The position numbers were made by a program, and so were the translations under genes. Of a stretch of DNA of 64,000 bases, positions 19,063 to 27,657 are shown in pieces. Within the stretch, counting starts at the first letter, position 1. The number at the start of each line of letters is the position of its first letter. The stretch lies in assembly GCF_014395225.1 (NCBI RefSeq), contig NZ_CP060723.1, positions 2,852,001 through 2,916,000 of the forward strand. The letters are read 5' to 3'. A model generated the notes under the pieces. It searched no databases. It had not been told where the DNA came from and saw only the letters and a program-made list of their open reading frames with translations. The DNA is from Pedobacter roseus. GTDB taxonomy: Bacteria; Bacteroidota; Bacteroidia; Sphingobacteriales; Sphingobacteriaceae.

Positions 19063-22000
19063 TATAAGGTTACGTTAAGACCAACATTGAATACCTTTTG
19101 TATTGGATAGGCAAAACCGTTTCCGCCTTGTTCTGGATCCCACATTTTAAATGGACTCCAGGTAATCAGGTTTAAACCATTTAAGTAAATGCGGCAGGAG
19201 TTAAGCTTGATCTTACTCGAAATGCGCTGTGGAAGGGTATAGCCAAGCTCAAGCGATTTAAGCCTTAACAAACGGCCGTTTCTCATCCACCAGGTACTGG
19301 TTTGTGCATTGTTTTCCAGATCTGCAGCATTTACCGCCAATCGTGGATAAAGCGCATATAAATTCTGGTTTTCCGGCGACCAGTGGTTATCGGCAAAATC
19401 TTTTAACAATTGCGTGTTACCATAAATATACTGCTGATTGCTCGGTACAAAAGGACTCACCTTGGTTGGATCGATAAAGAAAGTCATTCTATCCTGTCCT
19501 GTAAAAAAGGCTGATAGATCGAAACCTTTGTATGAAGAACTGAAACCGAAACCATACACCACTTCTGGCGATTGAGGGAAACCAATGTAAGCTTTATCAG
19601 CATCATCAATTTTACCATCATTATTTAAATCGCGGTATTTAATATCGCCTGCTCTTGGCGGTTTGCCACCTGTTGAGAAAATCTGGGTTGGTGAATTTGC
19701 CACCTCTTTATCATCCACAAACAAACGCTCAGCAATGTAACCGTAGTTTCTGCTAATCGGCTGTCCCGTGGTATACCGATAAGCTTCTGCCCACTGCGGC
19801 TCCTCGTAATTGATGTATTTATTTTTGGCAAAGGTTAAATTAGAACGTACCGCAAAGGAAAATGCATTTACGTTAAACTTATAATCAAGCGATAAATCGA
19901 TCCCTCTTGATCGCGCCTTACCAATGTTTGCACCAATATCAGGAGCGCCGGTGTTTGGATCAATCGCCTCCAGTCCCAGCGTACTCGGTACGTTTTTACG
20001 GATCATGTAAATATTGTAGCGATCGTTATTATAAACCTCTGCAATAATGTTCATGTTTTTGAAAAGCGTAGCTTCTAAAGCTATGTTCGTTTGGCGCGAA
20101 GTTTCCCAGGTAATATCTGTATTTTCATAACTGTTAATGTATACCCCTGGTCGGGTAGCCGCACCATTATAACCAAATTGAGCATAATTTCCACCACCAT
20201 TTAAATTCACATCTGATTGGTAGAAAAAGCGTTGCGATCCGATGGCATCGTTACCCACCAAACCAAAACTGCCCCTCAATTTCAATCGGCTAACCACATT
20301 AGAGATTCCGCCTTTCCAGAATTCTTCGTTCGATACAATCCATCCCGCACCAATGGTTGGGAAGAAACCAAAACGGTGATTCTCCGAAAACCTCTCCGAT
20401 CCGTTGTACCCGAAGTTGGTTTCTAAAAAGTAACGGCTTTTGTACGAGTAAGTTAATCGTCCTGCCAAACCTAAGTTTCGGTAAGGAAGCGAGTATTGTA
20501 AAGTGCGGGTATTGGTTTTTGGATCTTTTGCATTGTTATAAAGGTTCTGTTGTGCAGTACCAATCAATGTACCGCTAATGGTATGGCTCTGACCAAAAGT
20601 ATGATCGTAGTTTACGGAAGCCTGTCCATAAAGAAAGGTACTGATGTTCGGATCACCCGGATAGTAACTTAAATATTCCTGTGCAATGTTGGGAACTTTA
20701 GATGGATCTCCGGTAGCGGAGTTTAACCAGTTTAACACGTAAGTATTGCTTCCTTTGTCATACGAACCTACGTTATAATAAAATGGTGAATATGCCATTG
20801 ATGAATCGAAGTAAGAATACCTGTTGGTGCTAAAAATCGATTTGAACGAAAGTCCTTCTGTTAAGAAATCGAGTTTTTGGTTCAGTTCCAGTTGTGCCGA
20901 CATACGCGATTCACTTGAACTTTTATGTCCGCGGAGTAATGCGGCATAAGGGTTGTTGTACAAAATACTGTTTACCCCTGTACCACCGGTATTTCCGAAT
21001 AAAATGTGCTGTGCATTTTGATTGGCCGCATCAGCAGGAAAATAAGCCGGAAATATAACCGGACTGGTATGCACGGCAATATTGTAAAGATCGGTCGAAA
21101 AACCACCATCGGTAGCCAACGGACCATTGTATTCGCTAAAATTACCCGATAAACGCACCACCAACTCGGTAGTTTTGCCTAAATCGATATTGATGTTAGA
21201 GCGCAACTGGTAATTCCGGAATTTTACGTTGTTATCGTTATTGTTTCTGTCATCCTGATTAAGTACGCCATTATCCAAATTATAAGAACCCGCAATATAA
21301 TACCTGGCTACACCACCGCCACCACTTACACTCATGTTGGCACGTTGCGTACTCGTTCTCTTTTTAAATAGTAAGCCCAACCAATCAACCGCCGGGTAAA
21401 CATATTCGTTATAACCCGGGCTTTTATTTACCGTTGCCTGGGTATTGATGATCTGGTTCGGTGTAAACATCGGATCCATTCCCCTGCCTATGGTAGCCTC
21501 ATTAAAGAGCCTCATATAAGTAATCGGATCGGCAAGTTCTAAATTTTGGGTAGATTGTGAAGAAGAATTTTCCAATCGGAAACTAATTTTAGCCTTACCT
21601 TCTTTACCGGATTTGGTGGCCACTAAAATTACCCCATTCGCTCCCCTGGCACCATATAATGCGGTTGCACTGGCATCTTTCAGGATGGAGAAACTTTCGA
21701 TATCATCAACCTGTAAACGCGCCAGATCCGAACTCGTTAACTCTACGTTATCGATCAAAATCAACGGATCCTGCTTGTAACCAAAAGTAGTTACCCCGCG
21801 GATAAAAAACTGCGAGTTATCCTGGCCAGGCTGTCCGCTGCGCTGATAACCAATTACACCCGCTATCTGACCTGAAAGTGCATTGGTTAAATTGCTCGAT
21901 GGTATTTTAAGGTTGCCCACTTTCACCGTGGTAACCGAACCTACCAAAGCCTCCTTACGCTGCTTTTGCCCTAAAGCGGTAATCACCACCTCTTCCGAAA

Positions 22001-22367
22001 GCATATTTTCTTCAGTTAGTTTAATGTTGATTACGTTACCTGCGCCAACCGTTGCCCTCTGTTCGCGGTAACCTACATAAGAAAAACGGAGGATTTCGCC
22101 TGGAGCCACATCGAGCACAAATTTTCCGTTGTTATCGGTTTGCGTGCCTACGTTAACCTTGTTTACTACTGCCACAGTTACGCCGGGCAGCCCCACCCCT
22201 AACGTATCGGTAACCTTACCCGTAATGGTTTTCTTCCCTGTTTGGGAATAACCTTTTAGGGGCATAAAAATCAGGAAAAATACAAGCATCGAACCTGTCA
22301 ATACCAGTGCATTTTTTAGCCTGCCAGACACCGACAGGTGCCCACAAAACAAAAATAATTGCTTCAT
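19062..22367 (-). CDS. SusC/RagA-family TonB-linked outer-membrane transporter
   Basis: 1101 residues. Signal region with a hydrophobic stretch up to GYSQ (about 42), then a carboxypeptidase-D regulatory-like domain (ITGKVTDTLGVGLPGVTV to NIKLTEE), the TonB-box/linker region with EEVVITALG, a plug domain (FFIRGV..., PLILIDNVELT, DDIESFSILKDASATALYGARGANGVILVATK) and a 22-stranded-type barrel ending VFNVGLNVTL. It carries the bound oligosaccharide across the outer membrane. Downstream genes susD, two surface lipoproteins and two GH-D-clan glycosidases make an alpha-galactoside the best guess for the cargo. Confidence 0.97.
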   Translation of the reverse strand: MKQLFLFCGHLSVSGRLKNALVLTGSMLVFFLIFMPLKGYSQTGKKTITGKVTDTLGVGLPGVTVAVVNKVNVGTQTDNNGKFVLDVAPGEILRFSYVGYREQRATVGAGNVINIKLTEENMLSEEVVITALGQKQRKEALVGSVTTVKVGNLKIPSSNLTNALSGQIAGVIGYQRSGQPGQDNSQFFIRGVTTFGYKQDPLILIDNVELTSSDLARLQVDDIESFSILKDASATALYGARGANGVILVATKSGKEGKAKISFRLENSSSQSTQNLELADPITYMRLFNEATIGRGMDPMFTPNQIINTQATVNKSPGYNEYVYPAVDWLGLLFKKRTSTQRANMSVSGGGGVARYYIAGSYNLDNGVLNQDDRNNNDNNVKFRNYQLRSNINIDLGKTTELVVRLSGNFSEYNGPLATDGGFSTDLYNIAVHTSPVIFPAYFPADAANQNAQHILFGNTGGTGVNSILYNNPYAALLRGHKSSSESRMSAQLELNQKLDFLTEGLSFKSIFSTNRYSYFDSSMAYSPFYYNVGSYDKGSNTYVLNWLNSATGDPSKVPNIAQEYLSYYPGDPNISTFLYGQASVNYDHTFGQSHTISGTLIGTAQQNLYNNAKDPKTNTRTLQYSLPYRNLGLAGRLTYSYKSRYFLETNFGYNGSERFSENHRFGFFPTIGAGWIVSNEEFWKGGISNVVSRLKLRGSFGLVGNDAIGSQRFFYQSDVNLNGGGNYAQFGYNGAATRPGVYINSYENTDITWETSRQTNIALEATLFKNMNIIAEVYNNDRYNIYMIRKNVPSTLGLEAIDPNTGAPDIGANIGKARSRGIDLSLDYKFNVNAFSFAVRSNLTFAKNKYINYEEPQWAEAYRYTTGQPISRNYGYIAERLFVDDKEVANSPTQIFSTGGKPPRAGDIKYRDLNNDGKIDDADKAYIGFPQSPEVVYGFGFSSSYKGFDLSAFFTGQDRMTFFIDPTKVSPFVPSNQQYIYGNTQLLKDFADNHWSPENQNLYALYPRLAVNAADLENNAQTSTWWMRNGRLLRLKSLELGYTLPQRISSKIKLNSCRIYLNGLNLITWSPFKMWDPEQGGNGFAYPIQKVFNVGLNVTL

Positions 22368-22428
22368 TTGCTAATAAGCTTTTAAATGATGAATTAAAAA
22401 ATTGTAGATAGATGTAGATCGACAGAAA

Positions 22429-22524
22429 TTAATGCTTTTTAAGATTTTGTAGATCTGCCGGCCATCCTTTAGCAATTGAAGGTAGGCTTTGCATTGCTGC
22501 ACAATAAGTTGTAAAATTTCTCAT
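22429..22524 (-). CDS. Possible 31-residue leader peptide upstream of susC
   Basis: An ATG at 22522-22524 opens a 31-codon frame starting MRNFTTYCAAMQ and ending LQNLKKH, stop at 22429-22431, 61 bases before the susC start on the same strand. It has no recognised family, no convincing ribosome-binding site and no hairpin after it. It could be an upstream ORF in the susC leader or chance; the frame is short enough for chance. Confidence 0.2.
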   Translation of the reverse strand: MRNFTTYCAAMQSLPSIAKGWPADLQNLKKH

Positions 22525-22754
22525 ATTTTGGGATTATTTGGTTAATGAAAACATTAGTTTAGGTAGGTGAATGATTTTTAATATCTTATTTACCTTTTAT
22601 TCCCCTCTTTAAAAAGGAACAAACGCTGGAACGCAGATAAACAAATTCAACTATCCTATACTATCCTATCCTATTATTTTCAATTACAATGATAAACAAA
22701 ATATTTAATATTCCAAGCGTGGAAAAAAAATATATAAACAATTGAAATACAGGA
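22525..22754. other. Intergenic region between the symporter stop and the susC leader
   Basis: The region holds a short tandem run ctatcctata ctatcctatc ctatt (22651-22675) and a small inverted repeat TTCCA-AGCG-TGGAA (22711-22724). On the minus strand the T-run lies before the hairpin, so it is not a standard terminator for the symporter gene. The repeated word TGTAGATC occurs further down in the susC leader. No clear TAnnTTTG box was found for susC. Confidence 0.35.
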
Positions 22755-24347
22755 CTAAGCAAGTATATAGGAGGAGAAAATAAAAAAGACAAGCGCCATT
22801 AGTGAGACTAATACAACATGATAGTAATGCCTATTCCTCCAGGGAATAATTGCAATTTTATTATCAAGTATCAAAGTATATGGAATTTGTTTGGGGTACA
22901 GCTTCGAAATGGATAACATCAATAAAACGGTGATGATAAAGATGATGGCCAATGTATGCAGGTAGTGCAGGTGGATAGAAAATACCCACTCGCTTAATAC
23001 ATAACAGGAAATAAAGAAAAGCATCCCTATTTTTGCAGCAATAGGTGGCATTTTTTTGGTGATAAAACCTAAAAAGATAATGGTGAAGATGGGAAGACTA
23101 AAAATTGCACTGATTTTCTGCAAATATTCGTAAAAACCATTTTTCGAGAAAATAATAAATGGAGCAAAGGCCATGGCAAATAAGGATACAGAAATCTGAA
23201 ACAACCGCCCGGTTCTCAATAAACTCTTATCCGATAAGATTTTACCTTTTTTTTCCATAAAAGGTTTATATAAGTTCAGAAGAAATAAGGTACTCGAGCT
23301 GTTGAGTCCGGCATTAAAGGTGGTAATGGCAGCCCCAAAAAGAACACAGGCCGATAAACCCATTAAAAGTGGCGGCAATACATCTTTAATAAGCAAAGGA
23401 AATACCTGGTTGGTATTGGTTAAAACCGGATAAAGGTGCACCGCGATTAAACCAGGAATATTAATTAATAATGGACAAAGTAATTTGGCAAAACAGGTTA
23501 ATGCGATCCCTTTTTGGCCTTCTTCCAAACTTTTGGCGGCCAGCACCTGCTGGATAATGTACTGCTCCATACCCCAGTAGTAAAGGTTAACGATGAGCAT
23601 ACCGGTAAACAGGGTGGAAAAAGGAACGGCATCTTTGCTGCTTCCTATCGAATTAAGGTGTTCTTTTTTGGTAGACAGAACAGTAGAAAGTCCGCTGAAA
23701 AAATCGCCTTGTCCTAAATAACGTAATCCGTAATATGGCAGGGCAATAATGAGGATCAGCATACCGGCACTCAATACGGTATCAGAAATGGTAATGGCCT
23801 TAAATCCGCCCAAAATAGTATAAACCGAACCAATCAGTCCCATAATCCACACAAAAACCCAGATGCTCTCCCAATAGGAAAGATGAAAACCGGAAAGATC
23901 GATCAGGTTGCTAAAGGCAACGGCACCGCCATAAAGTACCGAAGGAAGCAGGTTAATGATATAACTAAACAGAAAAACAACCGAAACCAGTGTTTTGGTC
24001 TGTTTATCATAACGTTTCTCTAAAAAATCGGGAATGGTACGGATCCCGGTTTTAAAATAAATGGGAATAAAAAACTCAGAAACGATAATCATGGCAAAAA
24101 TGGAGGAAATCCCCCACCCGATTACCGACATGTTATTGATGTACACTGATTCGTTTTCGCCGATAAACTGGTTGGCGCTGATGTTGCTGAAAAACAGTGA
24201 AGCACCGATAATAATAAAACCATTGGTGCGGTTGGCAAAGAAAAAACCACTTATTGTCGATCTTTGTGTTTTCCTAGTTTTGAAATAAGAAATGGTCGCG
24301 GCCAGAACCGTGAACAGGATAAAACTGATGATAGCCGTTGTTCCCAC
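22755..24347 (-). CDS. Sodium/solute symporter (SSS family, SGLT-like)
   Basis: 530 residues with about 13-14 hydrophobic membrane segments. The family pattern is clear: an N-terminal TM followed by GFFFANRTNGFIIIGASLFFSNISANQFIGENESVY, GIRTIPDFLEKRYD, and SVYTILGGFKAITISDTVLS, which matches the SSS signature used by sugar members such as SGLT. It probably takes a released monosaccharide (galactose would fit the glycosidases) into the cytoplasm with sodium; the substrate is inferred. It starts 9 bases after the GntR-type regulator gene stop and is likely in one operon with it. Confidence 0.9.
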   Translation of the reverse strand: MGTTAIISFILFTVLAATISYFKTRKTQRSTISGFFFANRTNGFIIIGASLFFSNISANQFIGENESVYINNMSVIGWGISSIFAMIIVSEFFIPIYFKTGIRTIPDFLEKRYDKQTKTLVSVVFLFSYIINLLPSVLYGGAVAFSNLIDLSGFHLSYWESIWVFVWIMGLIGSVYTILGGFKAITISDTVLSAGMLILIIALPYYGLRYLGQGDFFSGLSTVLSTKKEHLNSIGSSKDAVPFSTLFTGMLIVNLYYWGMEQYIIQQVLAAKSLEEGQKGIALTCFAKLLCPLLINIPGLIAVHLYPVLTNTNQVFPLLIKDVLPPLLMGLSACVLFGAAITTFNAGLNSSSTLFLLNLYKPFMEKKGKILSDKSLLRTGRLFQISVSLFAMAFAPFIIFSKNGFYEYLQKISAIFSLPIFTIIFLGFITKKMPPIAAKIGMLFFISCYVLSEWVFSIHLHYLHTLAIIFIITVLLMLSISKLYPKQIPYTLILDNKIAIIPWRNRHYYHVVLVSLMALVFFIFSSYILA

Positions 24348-24356
24348 GCGATGGTG

Positions 24357-25379
24357 TTAAAGTGAATTTCTTCTGATCAGTTTATTTTCCATTACCTGTT
24401 TAATCGGCTTTAAGTTCAGCACAAACTCGGCAGCTAAGCGGCCCATGTGCGCAAAATCGATTGAAAAAGTAGTAATCCCATCAAATATGATCTCTTTAAC
24501 GTTATCATCGTTATGTGAAAGGATACCCAGATCTTTACCCACTTTTAATCCTTTTACCCTGGTATCTTTCAGCATTTCCCAAAGTTCGAGGTTGTGTATG
24601 GTAAAATAAACCTTATCGGGTGCAATACTGCCTGCCTCGTAACTGTTTTTGATTACCCCATTGATGTTAAATTCTTTTATAAAACGTTTAAAGGAAATCA
24701 ATACTTCATTCGGCTCAGCAGAAGAAGGTTTAAAGAAAAAAACAAATTCCGAAAACTCCTTAATTCTGGGAGCCAATTCTAAAAAAGCATTATAAGAAGC
24801 CTTTTCAAACTCCTGAACAATATAGGAATAATCGCCTTTCAGTTTTACATAACGATCTACAATCAATAATTTTTCTTTTGGCAATTGCTCCAAAACTTCT
24901 TTGGCTGCATTACTTTCTATCGGTGCAATTACATATAAACCATATTGGCCTTTGTTGCTGTTGATGATCGATTCGAAAACGCTAAAGTTATTGTGGTGAA
25001 AATATACATCAACCTGAATGTTATCGCCCAAATGATCGCGGAAGTTCTGGTAAAAAGTTTCCTGAAAGGTGTCGAAAGCGTAAATTAACAGACAAACTTT
25101 CAGGTGCTGTTCGGTATCATCAGTGGCTACAAAATAGCCCATCCTGTTTTTCGACTCCAAAATCCCTCTGCTGATCAGCTCTTTATAGGCCTTACCAATG
25201 GTTTCTTTGGCAAAACCGGTTTCCCGCATCATTTCGTTAACCGAAGGCAGCATGTCGCCCTTGGCAATCAGTTTATGATTAAGGCCATTAATGATTCCCT
25301 GTACAAGCTGTTCGTGTTTCGAGAAAGAATTTATGATGCTCAAATCTTTAATTTCATTGAACAACTTTTCCTTATTCAT
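24357..25379 (-). CDS. GntR-family transcriptional regulator with sugar-binding-type C-terminal domain
   Basis: 340 residues. Residues about 25-90 are a winged helix of the GntR type (KGDMLPSVNEMMRETGFAKETIGKAYKELISRGILESKNRMGYFV). The C-terminal 240 residues look like a LacI/periplasmic-binding-protein fold (KVCLLIYAFDTFQETFYQNF, YGLYVIAPIES, KVYFTIHNLELWEMLK, DLGILSHNDDNVKEIIFDGITTFSIDFAHMGRLAAEFVL), as in Bacteroidota sugar regulators such as the fucose regulator type. It probably senses an intracellular sugar and controls the symporter and glycosidase genes downstream, giving the locus a second control besides the hybrid sensor. Confidence 0.88.
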   Translation of the reverse strand: MNKEKLFNEIKDLSIINSFSKHEQLVQGIINGLNHKLIAKGDMLPSVNEMMRETGFAKETIGKAYKELISRGILESKNRMGYFVATDDTEQHLKVCLLIYAFDTFQETFYQNFRDHLGDNIQVDVYFHHNNFSVFESIINSNKGQYGLYVIAPIESNAAKEVLEQLPKEKLLIVDRYVKLKGDYSYIVQEFEKASYNAFLELAPRIKEFSEFVFFFKPSSAEPNEVLISFKRFIKEFNINGVIKNSYEAGSIAPDKVYFTIHNLELWEMLKDTRVKGLKVGKDLGILSHNDDNVKEIIFDGITTFSIDFAHMGRLAAEFVLNLKPIKQVMENKLIRRNSL

Positions 25380-25832
25380 GCAGTAATATTTGGTTTAATC
25401 GATTTACCGGAGGTTAATTGCCCGAAATATATAAATTTAATGGAGATAATCTGTAAAAATTTAATAATGATCGTTATTTCGATCCCAGCTGGTCTTAGTG
25501 TCCCGCTAAGACCTTCGTAATTCCTCTCCGTGGCCTGTGCCCCCGCAGACCACCTCAACTAGTCTATCATAAATTGCATCATAAATTTACCACAGATGCA
25601 AACAGATAAACACAGATTCTATCGGTCGATGTCACCCCCATCAAAACATAATAATAGTTGCCACGGAAACACTGATTATCACGAGCTATTTTTCTTCGGT
25701 TTCCGTGTTTCCGTGGTAAAAAAACAGCAAAGTTAATGCAACATCAAATAAGAGTAGCTGTAACAATAGTTATTAAAAATTGTCTAAAACTTTTAACGGT
25801 CTCAAAATGTTTAATTAAAAAAAGAAAAGAAC
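25380..25832. other. Intergenic region with extragenic repeats
   Basis: Contains a hairpin GGTCTTAG (25491-25498) / CTAAGACC (25506-25513), next to a second GC-rich imperfect palindrome (gtggcctgtgcccccgcagaccac, about 25530-25553). The accacagatg repeat follows at about 25588-25619, and ttccgtgtttccgtggtaa at about 25700-25718 faces the ccacggaaacac at about 25661-25672. No gene is visible. Confidence 0.5.
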
Positions 25833-26033
25833 ATGGGAATTTTAAAAACAGCAATTATTGGCGCTGCAGTATATGCCGGCGTAAAATATATCACTAAAAA
25901 AGATCCGATTACAGGACAATCAATCGTTGATGAATTGTTTGATCGTGCACCAGAATGGGCCGATAAAGCAAAGGGTTATACAGAAGACCTGAAATCAAGG
26001 GTGAGTAATGCCGCTGAAGATTTAGCGAGATGA
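25833..26033 (+). CDS. Small YtxH-like protein of unknown function
   Basis: 66 residues starting MGILKTAIIGAAVYAGVKYI, a glycine-alanine-rich hydrophobic segment, followed by an amphipathic, charged helix (ELFDRAPEWADKAKGYTEDLKSRVSNAAEDL). This layout resembles small YtxH-type stress proteins, but the match is weak. A good A/G-rich start context (aaaaagaaaagaacATG) and the strong terminator 58 bases after the stop support a real monocistronic gene. Confidence 0.7.
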   Translation: MGILKTAIIGAAVYAGVKYITKKDPITGQSIVDELFDRAPEWADKAKGYTEDLKSRVSNAAEDLAR

Positions 26034-26090
26034 CTGCCTTGCAGAAATAAAGAGCCTGAAGAGGCTAAATACCTATTTCTCTGATCAAAC

Positions 26091-26125
26091 AAAAACGTCC
26101 CGGCTTAAAACCGGGACGTTTTTTT
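26091..26125. terminator. Rho-independent terminator, probably bidirectional
   Basis: AAAAACGTCCCGG-CTTAAAA-CCGGGACGTTTTTTT: a GC-rich perfect stem with a T-run on the plus strand and an A-run on the other side. It ends the small gene at 25833-26033 and can also serve the leftward side. Confidence 0.95.
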
Positions 26126-26212
26126 GTTACGGAGCGATCGTCTTTCCCGCGCAGGCGGGAATCTTAAAGCCTGTCGTATTTAAAGATACTTCCTCTTTTT
26201 TCCGAATTAAAA

Positions 26213-27646
26213 CTAAAAAGCATCAAACCAAAGTTTGGTGGTTAATAAATCTGCACCCTGACTACTAACTGCATTTTTATAATTCTGCCCATTTAATGAT
26301 TGCTCGGTACCCGGATAAATAAAACGTACCGGAATCTTACCATTCAAAACGGTATTTACAGAAGCGGTTAACTGTGGATAATCTAACCTGCGTTGCTCTG
26401 CCCAGGCTTCCAAGCCCTGACCAAATAAGGCAATCCATTTTTGCTCACCAATTGATTTTTTATAATTGGAAGCATTATATTGTACCGCAACCTGATTAAT
26501 ATAATCATCTACGGCTGTCCCAGATATACCATATTGGTTAAACGAAGCCGTGATAGCTTGTTTATATAAATTTTCGGCATTTTCCGTAGTGAAACCTCTT
26601 GCTGCTGCTTCTGCCCTATCGAAAAGCAATTCGGCATAGCTGAAAATTACAGCTGGTGCCTTGGCATCTAAAAAGTAAGCACCTGGTTTTGAAGAATTTG
26701 CCAATCCTATTGCACTGGCCTCAGAGTTGGTAGAACCATTCGGGATCCCCACATAAACCTGCGGCGTAACATTTTCCGTTTTACTGGCATAAACAGGTAA
26801 CCTTGGATCGTTTAGCGAAAACAGTTTATCTACAATGGTTTTGCTGATCCGATAATCATTTCTGGTTTCGAATGAAGCCGCTACCGGATTTTGCTGTGGC
26901 GAAACATCATATTTGAGTATTGCACTTTCTGAATTACTGCTGATATAAGCACCTCCTTCTGCCTGTACCTCATCAATCACCTGTTTGGCTTTGGCCGGAT
27001 CTTTATCTGCAATGCGTAAAGCAATACGAAGGCGTAAAGCATTGGCAAACTTTTTCCATGAGGCAATATTGTTGCCGTAAATCACATCACCGGCAATAAC
27101 CTTTCCTGCAGGATCCAGGGCTGCCTGTGCAGATTTTAAATCGTTCAGAATACCATAATAAACATCCTTTTGTTTATCGTAAACCGGTGTAACAAACTGT
27201 TTTATTTTCCCCGCCTGCGAATAAGGAATGTCCCCATAAGCATCGGTAAGCAACAAAAATGTCCATGATCTTAGTACCAGCGCTACGCCTTTATAGTTCG
27301 AATTGCCCTGTGCATCGCCCAGTTCGATAATTTTATTAAAACCGGCAATGCTCTGGGCATACCCTGTTGACCATAATGCGGTAAAACTACTGTTCGAATA
27401 AATAAAACGGTCTTCTTCTGTGTATTGCACTTTGGCCCATTGCTGTGCAAAAAGCAGGCTCGAGTTCATGTTATTGGTTACACCCCAGTAGGTATCGGCA
27501 GTAATTTTTGTGGTTCCGGTAAGCAAATAATCGGGTTGTGGAATTTCCGGCGCATTTGGATTGATGTTCACCTCATCCAGTTCTTTTTTGCATGATGAAA
27601 ATGCAATTGCCAAAATGGCCAGTATATATAGTTTCTTATTTTTCAT
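26213..27646 (-). CDS. SusD-like lipoprotein (SusD-like_2 type)
   Basis: 477 residues with lipobox LAIAFSSCKKELD (Cys near 19). The sequence fits the shorter SusD-like branch (NINPNAPEIPQPDYLLTGTTKITADTYWG, SWTFLLLTDAYGDIPYSQAG, ALRLRIALRIADKDPAKAKQVIDEV, KWIALFGQGLEAWAEQRRLDYPQL, PVRFIYPGTEQSLN) instead of the glycan-type SusD of the first locus. Members of this branch often lie in loci without glycosidases. It starts 11 bases after the susC stop. With the SAM riboswitch ahead of the operon it probably helps import a methionine- or sulfur-linked compound or peptide; that is inference. Confidence 0.92.
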   Translation of the reverse strand: MKNKKLYILAILAIAFSSCKKELDEVNINPNAPEIPQPDYLLTGTTKITADTYWGVTNNMNSSLLFAQQWAKVQYTEEDRFIYSNSSFTALWSTGYAQSIAGFNKIIELGDAQGNSNYKGVALVLRSWTFLLLTDAYGDIPYSQAGKIKQFVTPVYDKQKDVYYGILNDLKSAQAALDPAGKVIAGDVIYGNNIASWKKFANALRLRIALRIADKDPAKAKQVIDEVQAEGGAYISSNSESAILKYDVSPQQNPVAASFETRNDYRISKTIVDKLFSLNDPRLPVYASKTENVTPQVYVGIPNGSTNSEASAIGLANSSKPGAYFLDAKAPAVIFSYAELLFDRAEAAARGFTTENAENLYKQAITASFNQYGISGTAVDDYINQVAVQYNASNYKKSIGEQKWIALFGQGLEAWAEQRRLDYPQLTASVNTVLNGKIPVRFIYPGTEQSLNGQNYKNAVSSQGADLLTTKLWFDAF

Positions 27647-27657
27647 AATGGAAATAT

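Noticed and set aside
22711..22724. Small inverted repeat TTCCA-AGCG-TGGAA as terminator of the symporter gene
   Set aside because: On the transcribed strand the T-run lies before, not after, the stem, and the stem is only 5 bp.
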